A stretch of DNA of 64,000 bases from Larkinella arboricola (GTDB lineage Bacteria; Bacteroidota; Bacteroidia; Cytophagales; Spirosomataceae): the NCBI RefSeq assembly GCF_003259745.1, contig NZ_QLMC01000001.1:310001-374000 (forward strand), given 5' to 3'. The notes under the pieces were generated by a model, which saw only the letters and a list, made by a program, of their open reading frames with translations, was not told the DNA's origin and did no database searches. Positions 54,129-63,700 of the stretch are shown one piece after another. Made by a program: the position numbers and the translations under genes. How positions within the stretch are numbered: the stretch's first letter is position 1; each line of letters opens with the position of its first letter.

Positions 54129-54164
54129 CTGGAACTGCTGGAAGGTCAGGCCGTGGGTGTTCTT

Positions 54165-55268
54165 TTACTCTTCCTCCGACTCCCAGGTGGAACGGTAAAA
54201 ATTACGAATGAACAGCATAGTAGCTATCGTAAGACCTGCAAACGCCAGGCCCCACGCGGGCAGTCGGTACATAATCAGCAGAAAGTAAGCAATAATAGGC
54301 CAGAATAAGGTAGCCATAAAACGGTCGCGGGATTGGTGGCGGGTGAGCAAAGCCGTGAATTCCAGCAAAAGAATACTGAAGCCTAAAAGCCATACGCCTG
54401 CAATGTTCAGCGTGGAAACAGCCTCGGGCCGTCTATACAATAACAATAGCATTTCCGGACTCATTAATAGGGCTATAATTCCGCCATACAATAGCCAGCG
54501 CCTGAAAAGGGATACCGGTAAATTACGCAGCAGCAACAAGTGCGTGGCTTCAAATTGGTATAATTCGAAAACAACACCGGCATGGAAAGCCGCCGATAAC
54601 AAGATGCCCAGAGACAGTAACCGGATATCGTAATCGTCGGTGGGATAAAGCAGGATTATACCAATGGTAAGCAGACACGAGCCTGTTTTGGTTAGAAACA
54701 GGGTAATGGGTTGCTCGCGAAACAGGTAACGGATAAAGAAAAAGCCATAGGGAGTGGTCAGATGGTGTCGGAGCCAGCTACCTAGACGACTGCTAACGTG
54801 TTCCGGATTCGGTTTTTGTAAAGCACGTTCAATAAACGGTAGTGGCAAAACAGACAGCGAGCCAATCACCAGGACGAGGATGCCGTTTGCTGAAACCGTG
54901 TGCTGCTGTGTACCTACCCAAAGCATAAAACCGGCGTATAAAAGCACGGGAGCCAGTAACTGCAAATTGAGCAGATAAAAGATTAAAAGACGCTTGGCGG
55001 CCGGAATAAGCCTGAAAAACTGGAGCAGATCGGTGGTTTGGATAACCTGCGAGTTGAAACGAATCGTATAAAGGGTATACAGGAGCCAAAGCGCGACATA
55101 GCCAGCCAGAAAAAAGCCGTCATGCAGCGCGTAAGTGGCCAGCGCAATGTGTTCGTTCGAGCTTAAAAAGCCAAAGCCCAGCAACAGGATAACCAGAAAC
55201 AACCCGGTATTTTGCAGATAAAATTGCCGGACGATTATTTTCTCCGGAACGGTCCAGAGGGCTTTCAT
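54165..55268 (-). CDS. ABC transporter membrane protein
   Basis: This 367-residue protein has about ten hydrophobic segments spread over its length and a charged C-terminus (FYRSTWESEEE). I do not recognise a specific permease family; it looks like the membrane subunits that pair with small ABC-2-type ATPases. Its ATG overlaps the ATPase stop codon (ATGA), so the two are translationally coupled. The substrate is unknown. Confidence 0.75.
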   Translation of the reverse strand: MKALWTVPEKIIVRQFYLQNTGLFLVILLLGFGFLSSNEHIALATYALHDGFFLAGYVALWLLYTLYTIRFNSQVIQTTDLLQFFRLIPAAKRLLIFYLLNLQLLAPVLLYAGFMLWVGTQQHTVSANGILVLVIGSLSVLPLPFIERALQKPNPEHVSSRLGSWLRHHLTTPYGFFFIRYLFREQPITLFLTKTGSCLLTIGIILLYPTDDYDIRLLSLGILLSAAFHAGVVFELYQFEATHLLLLRNLPVSLFRRWLLYGGIIALLMSPEMLLLLYRRPEAVSTLNIAGVWLLGFSILLLEFTALLTRHQSRDRFMATLFWPIIAYFLLIMYRLPAWGLAFAGLTIATMLFIRNFYRSTWESEEE

Positions 55269-55912
55269 TGGTCAGCCGGTTGTGGAAAGGGCGCCAAAGT
55301 CTGTTGTCCAACCATCCAGGTAAAATCAATGGGTAAGTCAACAGGGTCAACATCCTGATGCGTTGATAACAGAAAGCTAATCCCCTGCTGGCGGCTTTGG
55401 CGAATGGAATCAAGCACGGTCCGGGTGGTTGCCTGATCGAGCGTAATGAGTGGCTCGTCGAGCAGAATGAGCGTTGGATTGCCCAGAAAGGCCAGCACCA
55501 GAGACGTCTTTTTGAGCATCCCACTTGAATAGGTGCCAAGGGGCGCTTTCATAAAATCCCGAATCCCGAACCGATCAATGAGTTCATCCGCCTGCCCGAG
55601 TGGGGCTTGCTTGGTAGCACCCACCCAACGGATCAGTTCCCAGGCTGTCAGAAAAGCCGGGTAGATTGGCTCGGCTTCCCCGTAATTAACCCGAAGCCGG
55701 TATTCGACGGGATGTTTTCGCAGATCATACCGGTTTTCCAGGATCAGATTCCCCCCGAATGGTAACAGGCCCGCTACCGAACGGAAGAAAGTTGTTTTGC
55801 CCGAACCGTTACGGCCTTTTATCCAGTGAACACCCGCCGGAAAATCGGCGCGGGAAATGTCCAGCACCAGCCGATCCTGATAAGCTTTTCGAAAATTCCG
55901 GACAGTAAGCAT
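55265..55912 (-). CDS. ABC transporter ATP-binding protein
   Basis: This 215-residue ATPase has Walker A GRNGSGKT (33-40), signature YSSGM (128-132, a variant of LSGGQ) and Walker B LILLDEP (148-154). The size and variant signature fit the small ATPases of heme-exporter (CcmA-like) or ABC-2 systems. Its start shares a base with the haloperoxidase stop codon (TGATG). It is the middle gene of a coupled trio. Confidence 0.92.
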   Translation of the reverse strand: MLTVRNFRKAYQDRLVLDISRADFPAGVHWIKGRNGSGKTTFFRSVAGLLPFGGNLILENRYDLRKHPVEYRLRVNYGEAEPIYPAFLTAWELIRWVGATKQAPLGQADELIDRFGIRDFMKAPLGTYSSGMLKKTSLVLAFLGNPTLILLDEPLITLDQATTRTVLDSIRQSRQQGISFLLSTHQDVDPVDLPIDFTWMVGQQTLAPFPQPADQ

Positions 55913-57264
55913 CAGCGGGTAGCCACAACAGCATCCTTCTTCGCTAGTTTCTCGATCACGTATTCGCCGACTTTTCTGCCCTGAATGTTACCCAACTCCA
56001 GCGCATCCCGGAAATGGATACCGCCGTACAAGCGGCTGTAGGATGCTTCGATGGCTGCATCCCGGAAGGACTTAAAAGACCGCACACCATGACCATACGG
56101 ATGCTCCGTTGAGTCCGTAAAGGCAACGTTATCGCCGTAAAGCAACGTCAGCACTTCAGCCGCAGCCGCCGAAATGACACTGTGTCCGCTGGTATACTCC
56201 GGAAATGGAGGGGTTTGCAGATAAGGCGTCCACTTTGGATCAATGTATTTATTGATGACGGTTTCGGGCCGGATGCGGTTACTCCGATATTTTTCGTCCC
56301 AGCAACTGATAAAACCGTCGGCTACCGCAAAGGAAGTCAATGTATAGGCTTGAACGCTTTTGGCAAAATCCGCTTTCTGCTGACGGGCAATCGTGGCCGC
56401 AATCGCCAGCCAGTGGCCGCCGGGCGTCATTTTTTTAGATGCGTATGAAACGTGGCCCGCTACGTTCATCACAAAGGCGTTATCATCCCAGAAGAAAGCC
56501 GTTCTGCGCTGTTCCTCGGTCTGGTGAATGCCCAGTTGATAAACCTCATCAACCAGTTTATAGAATGGGCTGCCCTTGGTCATGTCATAAGGAGCGGCTT
56601 CGGGCGGCATAAACTGTGAACACGTATCCATCACCCAGCAGCGAATTTGCATCCATTTGGGCTCGGCAGCTTCCATATAGGCCGGGGGCGTTGGCACCCA
56701 CGTTCCTTCCGCGTTTGTAACGGTATGTTTGAAACCGCGCGTTTGTTTATACGAATCCTTCCCTGCAAACTCCATGATATGCTTGGCAACGGCTTCCCCA
56801 TAAGCCATCGAACGCTCGATGACCTCCTCAGGTACGCCGATTTCCTTGTACTGCTCGTAAAAGTCTTTCTCAAACTTATCGAACATATCACCGGAGAAGG
56901 TCAGGTTACGGCTGACGGTTAGAAAAGCCCGGGTACTGGCCAGTGGAAAGCAATATTCCTGACCCGGTTCGGGTTTGGGGGGAGCCGTGAATTTCCGGAG
57001 CTTCCCGGCCAGCGATTCGTAACCCGGCTGACCGGGAACCAGCGCTTCGTAGCCCGCCAGCGTAGCATAGCCGTAAATTCGACTGGCGACCGGTGGGGAA
57101 AAAATATCGTGGATGATCACATCCGTTAATTGCTTAACACATTGATGGTATCGCTCCGGTTCGGCGGCTTTGGCGTTGTATTCTTCCGGAGTGGCTTTCG
57201 GTTGGCAACTGGCCAGAAACCATAGCCCGCCAAGTACGATGAGGTACGCTATTGGATTCTTCAT
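55912..57264 (-). CDS. Vanadium-dependent haloperoxidase/PAP2-type lipoprotein
   Basis: This 450-residue protein has a lipobox (FLASC, Cys20). The vanadate/phosphate-binding residues of the PAP2/vanadium-haloperoxidase fold are visible: K325, R330 and R332 in KYRSNRIRP, S359-G360-H361 in EYTSGHS and R411/H417 in SRLYGGIHFRD. Members either oxidise halides with peroxide or act as acid phosphatases; which applies cannot be read here. The gene is coupled to the ABC ATPase gene and lies 80 bases downstream of the CRTAC pair. Confidence 0.88.
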   Translation of the reverse strand: MKNPIAYLIVLGGLWFLASCQPKATPEEYNAKAAEPERYHQCVKQLTDVIIHDIFSPPVASRIYGYATLAGYEALVPGQPGYESLAGKLRKFTAPPKPEPGQEYCFPLASTRAFLTVSRNLTFSGDMFDKFEKDFYEQYKEIGVPEEVIERSMAYGEAVAKHIMEFAGKDSYKQTRGFKHTVTNAEGTWVPTPPAYMEAAEPKWMQIRCWVMDTCSQFMPPEAAPYDMTKGSPFYKLVDEVYQLGIHQTEEQRRTAFFWDDNAFVMNVAGHVSYASKKMTPGGHWLAIAATIARQQKADFAKSVQAYTLTSFAVADGFISCWDEKYRSNRIRPETVINKYIDPKWTPYLQTPPFPEYTSGHSVISAAAAEVLTLLYGDNVAFTDSTEHPYGHGVRSFKSFRDAAIEASYSRLYGGIHFRDALELGNIQGRKVGEYVIEKLAKKDAVVATR

Positions 57265-57299
57265 GAGTAATCCTGATCAAGATAAGTACAAGAGGACTA

Positions 57300-57307
57300 C
57301 AAATTTA
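57300..57307 (-). promoter_or_regulatory. -7 promoter element for the haloperoxidase gene
   Basis: CAAATTTA is a perfect minus-strand TAnnTTTG, 36 bases upstream of the start codon. No -33 TTG is evident, so read-through from the CRTAC genes remains possible. Confidence 0.4.
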
Positions 57308-57344
57308 CCTTAAAAAAAGCACATCTTGTACGTGTCTGTATTAA

Positions 57345-60300
57345 TTATGGCATCCTTGCTAAACCAGTCGGTACGGTTGACTTTGCCTTCTGAAAAATTT
57401 GAATCGTCGTATCGTTCCGGGCAACCAGCCAGAGAGGAACATTGGCTACACGAATAGGCTTGATGTCCCGTACTTCGCCTTCGAGCAGAAAACCGCTGTC
57501 AAAAGGCGAAAGCGCGGCAAAGCGAGCCTTGTTATCGGTTTTGTGGCCCCGGTTTTTGAGAACCAGCCCATAATTGGCATCGTAACGCCCCTGATACGTA
57601 CTGACCCCGTAGAAGTTACCACCCGCCAGGACATCTGGAAAACCGTCGTTGTCAATATCCGCCGTTCGCAGGGCAAATAACTTGGACACCTGCGCCAGCA
57701 TGGGCATCGGGTGAACGGTGAATTTTCCGTTACCCCGGTTTTCCAGAAATACGGACGCAAACTGATTGACTTCGTATTCAGCGGCATCTTCCAGTTCCTG
57801 CTCTTCAAATACCTTTTCAAGCGGCTTTCCGGCGAAGGTGGTGTAATTGGTAAACCGTTTGTTGATAATGCTGGGCATCTGTTTTCCCAGTTCATCCTTA
57901 AAATTGACGGGATACCATTCTTTTCCGTTGCGCTGATACGCCAGAACCTGATCGGTGCTGCCGTTTTTGTCGAAATCCTTCACCCACATTTTTAGCCGCG
58001 GATCGGGCTGCTTGATAAACTTGGTATTCAGGCCGAGATTTCCGGCTACCAGATCCACATCACCGTCACCATCGAAGTCGGCGGCTGTCAGGCATTGCCA
58101 GAAACCGTTCAGGGCGGTATTCTCGTCTGTAATGTCTTTTACGGCTGCCAGTTTGCCGTTTTGCTTAGCGAAAACGCGAATAGGCATCCAGTCGCCTGCA
58201 ACCACCAGATCGAGGTCTTTGTCCTGATCGTAGTCCATCCAGACGGCATCGGTAACCATCCCCGCTTTCCGAAGCTCCGGGGCTAGCCGGTCGGTTTGGT
58301 CCGTAAACCGTCCGTTGCCGTCGTTAATGAGCAAATACGAATTTGGAATTTTACCGTAGGCAAACGCCACCACTCGGCCGCCCACAAACAAATCCAGATC
58401 GCCGTCGCCGTCGAAATCCACCGGACGAACGCAGCTTTTGTTATCGTACATCGGTGGCAACCCGTTCGAGCGGGTGAAATTACCTTTGCCGTCGTTTAGA
58501 TAAAGCCGGTCGAATTGTTCAGGCATCTTTTCGAAAAACTCGTTGCCACCCGACACCACGTATAAATCCAGATCCTTGTCGCCGTCGGCATCAAAGAAAA
58601 CCGCATCCACATCTTCAAAGGTTGAATCGGCCCGGAAAGCGGGCTGACGGCTCGCTGCAAAACGGCCATTGGGTTGCTGAATCTGTAAACTGCCAGCCTG
58701 CCATTTGGCGCCAGCCGCGTAAAAGTCCTCCAGACCGTCGCCGTTGACGTCGCCAACGGCCAGTTTGGGCCCCTCCGTTGAAACCTTGAACGGCATCATC
58801 GACTCCCGCACAAAATCGAAATAGGTATTCTCCTGATGCTGGTAGGCAATCGGGTTCTGGCCGGTTCGTTCTTCCAGCAGCGGTTCTGGATCGGGAGCGG
58901 TAAACCGAAAGTCACCGACGTCCTGTTGGGCTCCTATTTGTTTGAATGTCAATGTCTGGTTGGATTTGACCGCCTGCTGAATTTCCATTTTTTGGTTGGG
59001 CCAGATCACAATCAGCGAATCAACGGTATTGAGTTCACCCAGACCGAACGTTAAAACCGGTTCTACGGACGACTGAAAACCGCGCGTCGGGATGAGTTGC
59101 TGAAGCTGCAAACCGCTTTTAGTTTTTAACACCACTTTGGCACCGATGCCAAAACCGTTAGCGGCCTCTCCCTGAAGCTTGACTTTGAGCCAGTGACGTG
59201 TGGGGAAGAGTCTATCTGCCTGATTCTGATGGATTCCGGCGGGGTCGTTGATGTCGTTGGTGACGAGGTCCAGATCACCGTCGTTGTCCAGATCGGCATA
59301 AATTGCCCCGCTCGAAAACGTCGGCTTTTCAAAACCCCAGGCCCGCGATTTATCCGTAAATTTCAACTCCGCCGAGCCTTGAAACAGGTAATTATGCACC
59401 TTGCCCTCGGGCATCATGGCGATCGCTTTTTCGTCCAGCACATTCGAGGTTTCGATGGTCGACCGCATCGAGTTGTCGGAGGTGAACTTGACGTAATCCA
59501 GATCATTGGGCCGTCGGACAATGCCGTTGGCTACAAAAAGGTCTTTAATGCCGTCGTTGTCGTAGTCGGCCAGCAGCGGTGCCCAACTCCAGTCGGTAGC
59601 CGCTACCCCGGCCATCGCGCCTACATCCATGAATTTTCGGCCCGACTGGTTGATCTGTAAACAGTTGCGGCTGTACTGGTTCATATACCCGAAGGTGAGC
59701 TTGTAGATGTAGATATCCAGCGGCTCTTCACCCAACGACATTTTTTCGACGGTTTCGTCTTCGGGATACATATCCAGCGTCATCACATCCTGAAAACCGT
59801 CGTTGTTCACATCGGCAATGTCATTACCCATCGAAAACCGGCTGACGTGGGCAAACGCCGTGCGGACGCTTTCCGTAAAACCGCCTTTGCCGTTGTTGAC
59901 GTAATAATAATCGTCCTCGTGGAAGTCGTTGGAGACGTAAATATCTTCCCAGCCGTCGTTGTTCAGATCGGCTACCGAAATGCCCAACCCGTAGCCCATA
60001 GCCGCGCCATAGATTCCGGCTTGCTCGCTGACGTTGGTAAAATGCGGTTTGGCGGCAGGAGAAGGGCTGGAATTTTTAGGGCCTCGTACCATGTCGTTCC
60101 GAAACAGGTAATCACCGGATTCATTCTGACGAAGGTTCCGGGCCGAAACGCGGTCGTAACTGCGGGAGGTGTGAACGGCGTGGTTGAGCAGGTACATATC
60201 CAGATCGCCGTCGTGATCGTAATCGAAAAAGGCCGCCTGGGTCGAAAAACCGCTGAAGTTTAAACCATATTCAGCGGCTTTTTCGGAAAATGTGCCATCC

Positions 60301-60758
60301 TGGTTATTGATGTACAGCTCGTTGGCGCCCTGCTGACCTTTGAAATTACTGACGGCGCAAACGTAAATGTCCAGCCAGCCGTCGCCGTTGACATCGGCCA
60401 TCGTCACGCCCGTCTGCCAGTCGGCGGCCCCTTCAACGCCCGCTTTCTGGGTAATATCGTCGAATTTGAAGCCGCCTTTGTTGAGGTAAAGTTTATTTTT
60501 GCCCTGATTCGAGACAAAATACAAATCCGTCAGGCCATCGTTGTTAATATCACCGGCGGCCACCCCCGCGCCGTTGTAGAAGTACAGGTAATCGATGATG
60601 TTAAAATGTGCGGTATTCTGTACCCGATTGACAAAACCAACGCCGGTTTGGGTGGAGTCCAGCGACTGGAAGAGCGGTTTTTCGGACTGTGAGCCTGAGT
60701 GACAGCCCCAAACCGCCAGGATTCCGACTACCAGGAAAAGACTAGTGTATTTGATCAT
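57345..60758 (-). CDS. CRTAC1/ASPIC-UnbV lipoprotein with FG-GAP (VCBS) repeats
   Basis: This 1137-residue protein has a lipoprotein signal (ILAVWGC, Cys near 19). Many Ca-binding FG-GAP motifs of the type DxNxDGxxD follow (for example GDINNDGLTDLY, ADVNGDGWLDIY, DYDHDGDLDMY, DVNGDGLEDFY), forming one or two beta-propellers. An ASPIC/UnbV domain lies in the middle (about 500-600, NGFGIGAKVVLKTKSG...PTRGFQSSVEPVLTFGLG). Such proteins are surface-exposed and often sit beside SusC/SusD genes. The paralogous gene upstream ends three bases before this start, so this looks like a tandem duplication in one operon. Exact function unknown. Confidence 0.9.
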   Translation of the reverse strand: MIKYTSLFLVVGILAVWGCHSGSQSEKPLFQSLDSTQTGVGFVNRVQNTAHFNIIDYLYFYNGAGVAAGDINNDGLTDLYFVSNQGKNKLYLNKGGFKFDDITQKAGVEGAADWQTGVTMADVNGDGWLDIYVCAVSNFKGQQGANELYINNQDGTFSEKAAEYGLNFSGFSTQAAFFDYDHDGDLDMYLLNHAVHTSRSYDRVSARNLRQNESGDYLFRNDMVRGPKNSSPSPAAKPHFTNVSEQAGIYGAAMGYGLGISVADLNNDGWEDIYVSNDFHEDDYYYVNNGKGGFTESVRTAFAHVSRFSMGNDIADVNNDGFQDVMTLDMYPEDETVEKMSLGEEPLDIYIYKLTFGYMNQYSRNCLQINQSGRKFMDVGAMAGVAATDWSWAPLLADYDNDGIKDLFVANGIVRRPNDLDYVKFTSDNSMRSTIETSNVLDEKAIAMMPEGKVHNYLFQGSAELKFTDKSRAWGFEKPTFSSGAIYADLDNDGDLDLVTNDINDPAGIHQNQADRLFPTRHWLKVKLQGEAANGFGIGAKVVLKTKSGLQLQQLIPTRGFQSSVEPVLTFGLGELNTVDSLIVIWPNQKMEIQQAVKSNQTLTFKQIGAQQDVGDFRFTAPDPEPLLEERTGQNPIAYQHQENTYFDFVRESMMPFKVSTEGPKLAVGDVNGDGLEDFYAAGAKWQAGSLQIQQPNGRFAASRQPAFRADSTFEDVDAVFFDADGDKDLDLYVVSGGNEFFEKMPEQFDRLYLNDGKGNFTRSNGLPPMYDNKSCVRPVDFDGDGDLDLFVGGRVVAFAYGKIPNSYLLINDGNGRFTDQTDRLAPELRKAGMVTDAVWMDYDQDKDLDLVVAGDWMPIRVFAKQNGKLAAVKDITDENTALNGFWQCLTAADFDGDGDVDLVAGNLGLNTKFIKQPDPRLKMWVKDFDKNGSTDQVLAYQRNGKEWYPVNFKDELGKQMPSIINKRFTNYTTFAGKPLEKVFEEQELEDAAEYEVNQFASVFLENRGNGKFTVHPMPMLAQVSKLFALRTADIDNDGFPDVLAGGNFYGVSTYQGRYDANYGLVLKNRGHKTDNKARFAALSPFDSGFLLEGEVRDIKPIRVANVPLWLVARNDTTIQIFQKAKSTVPTGLARMP

Positions 60759-60761
60759 AGG

Positions 60762-63700
60762 TTACTTCCGAACCAGTTCATTTTGTCGGCCCGTTTTTGT
60801 TTTTTTGACCTCAAAAACCTGAGCCTGATCGTTGTTTTTGGCCAATACAATTCGTTTGCTGCCGTTTGGTCCCTGCACTTCCCGTATGGCACGCACTTGG
60901 CCCAATACCGAAAAACCCGATTGGGCAGACGGGATCGCCGTGAACTGACCGCGTCCGTTACCCGTCAGCAGCAGGCCATAACTGGCGTCATAGCGCCCAA
61001 TTTCGTTCAATACATCGAAAAAATTGCCCGCCAGCAGAATATCGGCCTTGCCGTCGTCATTGTAATCATCGATCAAAATACTACGAACGGGGGATAGTTG
61101 CGCCTGCAAGGGCAACGAGCGAAGCGTAAACCGGGGTTTGCCGTCAGCACCGGGACCTTCATTGAGCAATACCGCCGTCTGGGCGGTTTGTACGGTTTTG
61201 ACTTCGGTGCCTTCCCGCTGTTCTTCGGTAAACAAATCTTCGAAACCGGCTTTGGCGTAATCCGTATGCTTGAGATACTTCTTTTTGATGGCCGGAATCC
61301 GCTTTTGCAAATCCGGTTTCTGAACCATCACGCATTCGCGGCCCTGACGGTAACAGGTTATGATCGGGTCGTAGGAGCCGTTGCGGTCGAAGTCGTTGCC
61401 GTACAGGTGCGCCGGTTCCTGCTCCGATGCGGTCAGACGGCTGTTTAGGCCCAGGTTGCCAACCACAAAATCGGCATCACCGTCGCCATCCAGATCGGCG
61501 GTTCGGATGGTGTTCCACCAGCCCCCGCTTTTGGCGAGCGTAGGGCCTTCCAGCCGTTCAAACCCCTTGCCCTGCTTATTTTTCAGGACGGTGATCGGCA
61601 TCCAGTCGCCAACCAGCACCAGATCGGGGTATTGGTCCTGGTCCACATCGGTCCAGACCGCGTCAGTAACCATTCCAATTTCGCCCGAAAACGGCATTAA
61701 TTCACGGGTTGCTTTCCGAAAATTGCCTTTCCCGTCGTTGATCAAAATCGTTTGTTCCGGATTACGGCCATATTGCCCCGGCACCAGACGCCCCCCCACA
61801 AACAGGTCCAGATCGCCGTCACGGTCAAAGTCACAGGCCGCCACGCACGAACTGCTCTCCAGCACGCGGGGCATGGTTTTGTCCCAAACCAGATTGCCCT
61901 TGCCGTCGTTGCGATAAAACCGGTCGAATAATAACGTTCGGTCATCAAATTCATTACCACCCGTGGCTACATACAAGTCCATATCCCGGTCGCCGTCGGC
62001 GTCAAAAAAGGTGGCCGCTACGTCTTCGGTATACATGGCGTCGAGCAAAAACGGCTGTTTTTGTAAAACATAGCTGCCGTCTGCTTGCTGAAAATAAAGC
62101 GAGCGCGGCATGTTGGCGGCCCCACCGAAGAACAGATCATCCAGACCGTCGCCGTTGACATCGCCAGCCGCCAGCGCCGGACCTTCGCGGGAGAGCATCT
62201 GTTTCAGCAGGCCATCGCGGTCGTAATCCACAAAATCGTTTTCAGTATGTTGATAACTCAGCTTAACTTGCTGGGTTACATCAGCCAGCAAAACCGGTTT
62301 GGCAGTTTGGATAGGCTGCGTAGAAACCGTCTGATGGGCGTTCCGGTAGTCGAGCAACACGGTTTGATTGGCTTTCGGTTGACGAATTACCTGTTTGCGG
62401 TCGTCGGGCCAGATCACCGTCAGCGAGTCGATTGCCGGATTTTTCCCGAGCCCAAACACCAGTGTCAGATCAACCGAAGACTGAAAACCCCGGTTGGGCA
62501 TCTGCTGCAAATATTGCGTGTGGCCTTGCTGGTGAACGTACACTTTGGTCCCGATGGCGTTCTGATTTTGCTGATAACCGCGGAATTGCACACGCAGAAA
62601 AGCTTGTTTTTGGTCTTCCACGGCCGTATTTCGGTAGATTGAAGCCGGGGCGTTGTTGTTGTTGACGACCAGATCCATATCGCCGTCGTTGTCCAGATCG
62701 CCGTATGCGGCCCCGTTTGAAAAGCCCGGCGTCGCCAGTCCCCAGTCGGCGGCCTTGTTGGTGTACTGCAAACCGTTGCCGTTATTTTGGAAGGCGTAGT
62801 TTGACAAAGGCGTCGACGGCATTTTATCGACGTATTCTTTGTAATCAAAATTCTTTTTGCCTTCGATCATCAATTGGATATCCGGGTTGTCGGAAAGATA
62901 ATTGACAAAATCCTGATCGGTGAGGTCTTTCAGAATCCCGTTGGTCACGAAAATGTCTTTGTGCCCGTCCATATCCATATCGAACAGCAGGGCGCCCCAG
63001 CTCCAGTCGGTAGCGAAGGTGCCCGAAAGCCGCCCGATTTCCGAAAACGTTACCTGCCCGGTCGGGCCTGCGCCGTTGTTGAGTTGAAGCATGTTGCGCG
63101 GGTCCTGGTGGTAAAAATCGCGCGACAGCTTCAACTGGTAAAGCTCGTAGTTCTCAAACGAACCGGTGGTTTTCAGGCGGTAATCATCGTCGGGCATCAT
63201 GTCCGTAACAAAAATGTCCAGATTACCGTCGTTGTTCATGTCCGCAATATCGGCCCCCATCGAGGTCAGGCTGATGTGCCCCATATGATCCTTGATCGAC
63301 TCTTTAAAGGTGCCGTCTTTCTGATTGATATACAGGTAATCCCGCTCATAGAAATCATTGGAGATGTAGATGTCCAGCCAGTTGTCATTATTCACATCGC
63401 CGACAGTAATGCCCAGCCCAAAACCGATCAGGCTGCCGTAAATCCCGGCTTCCGCGCTGACATCAGCAAAAATGGGGGCGTTTGGGTCGGTCTTGCCGGG
63501 CTGTTCCCGCTCTTTGGTCATGTTCCGGAACAGTTTCTGCCCGCCCAGATGGTCGCGAATTTCGCGCATGTTCTGGTAGCCCAGGCGGTCCATCGGCGTA
63601 AAGCTGTTGTTGAGCAGATACATATCCAGGTCGCCGTCGCGGTCGTAATCAAAAAAAGCCGCGTGGGTCGAAAAACCGCCGTCGACCAGCCCGTAGCGGC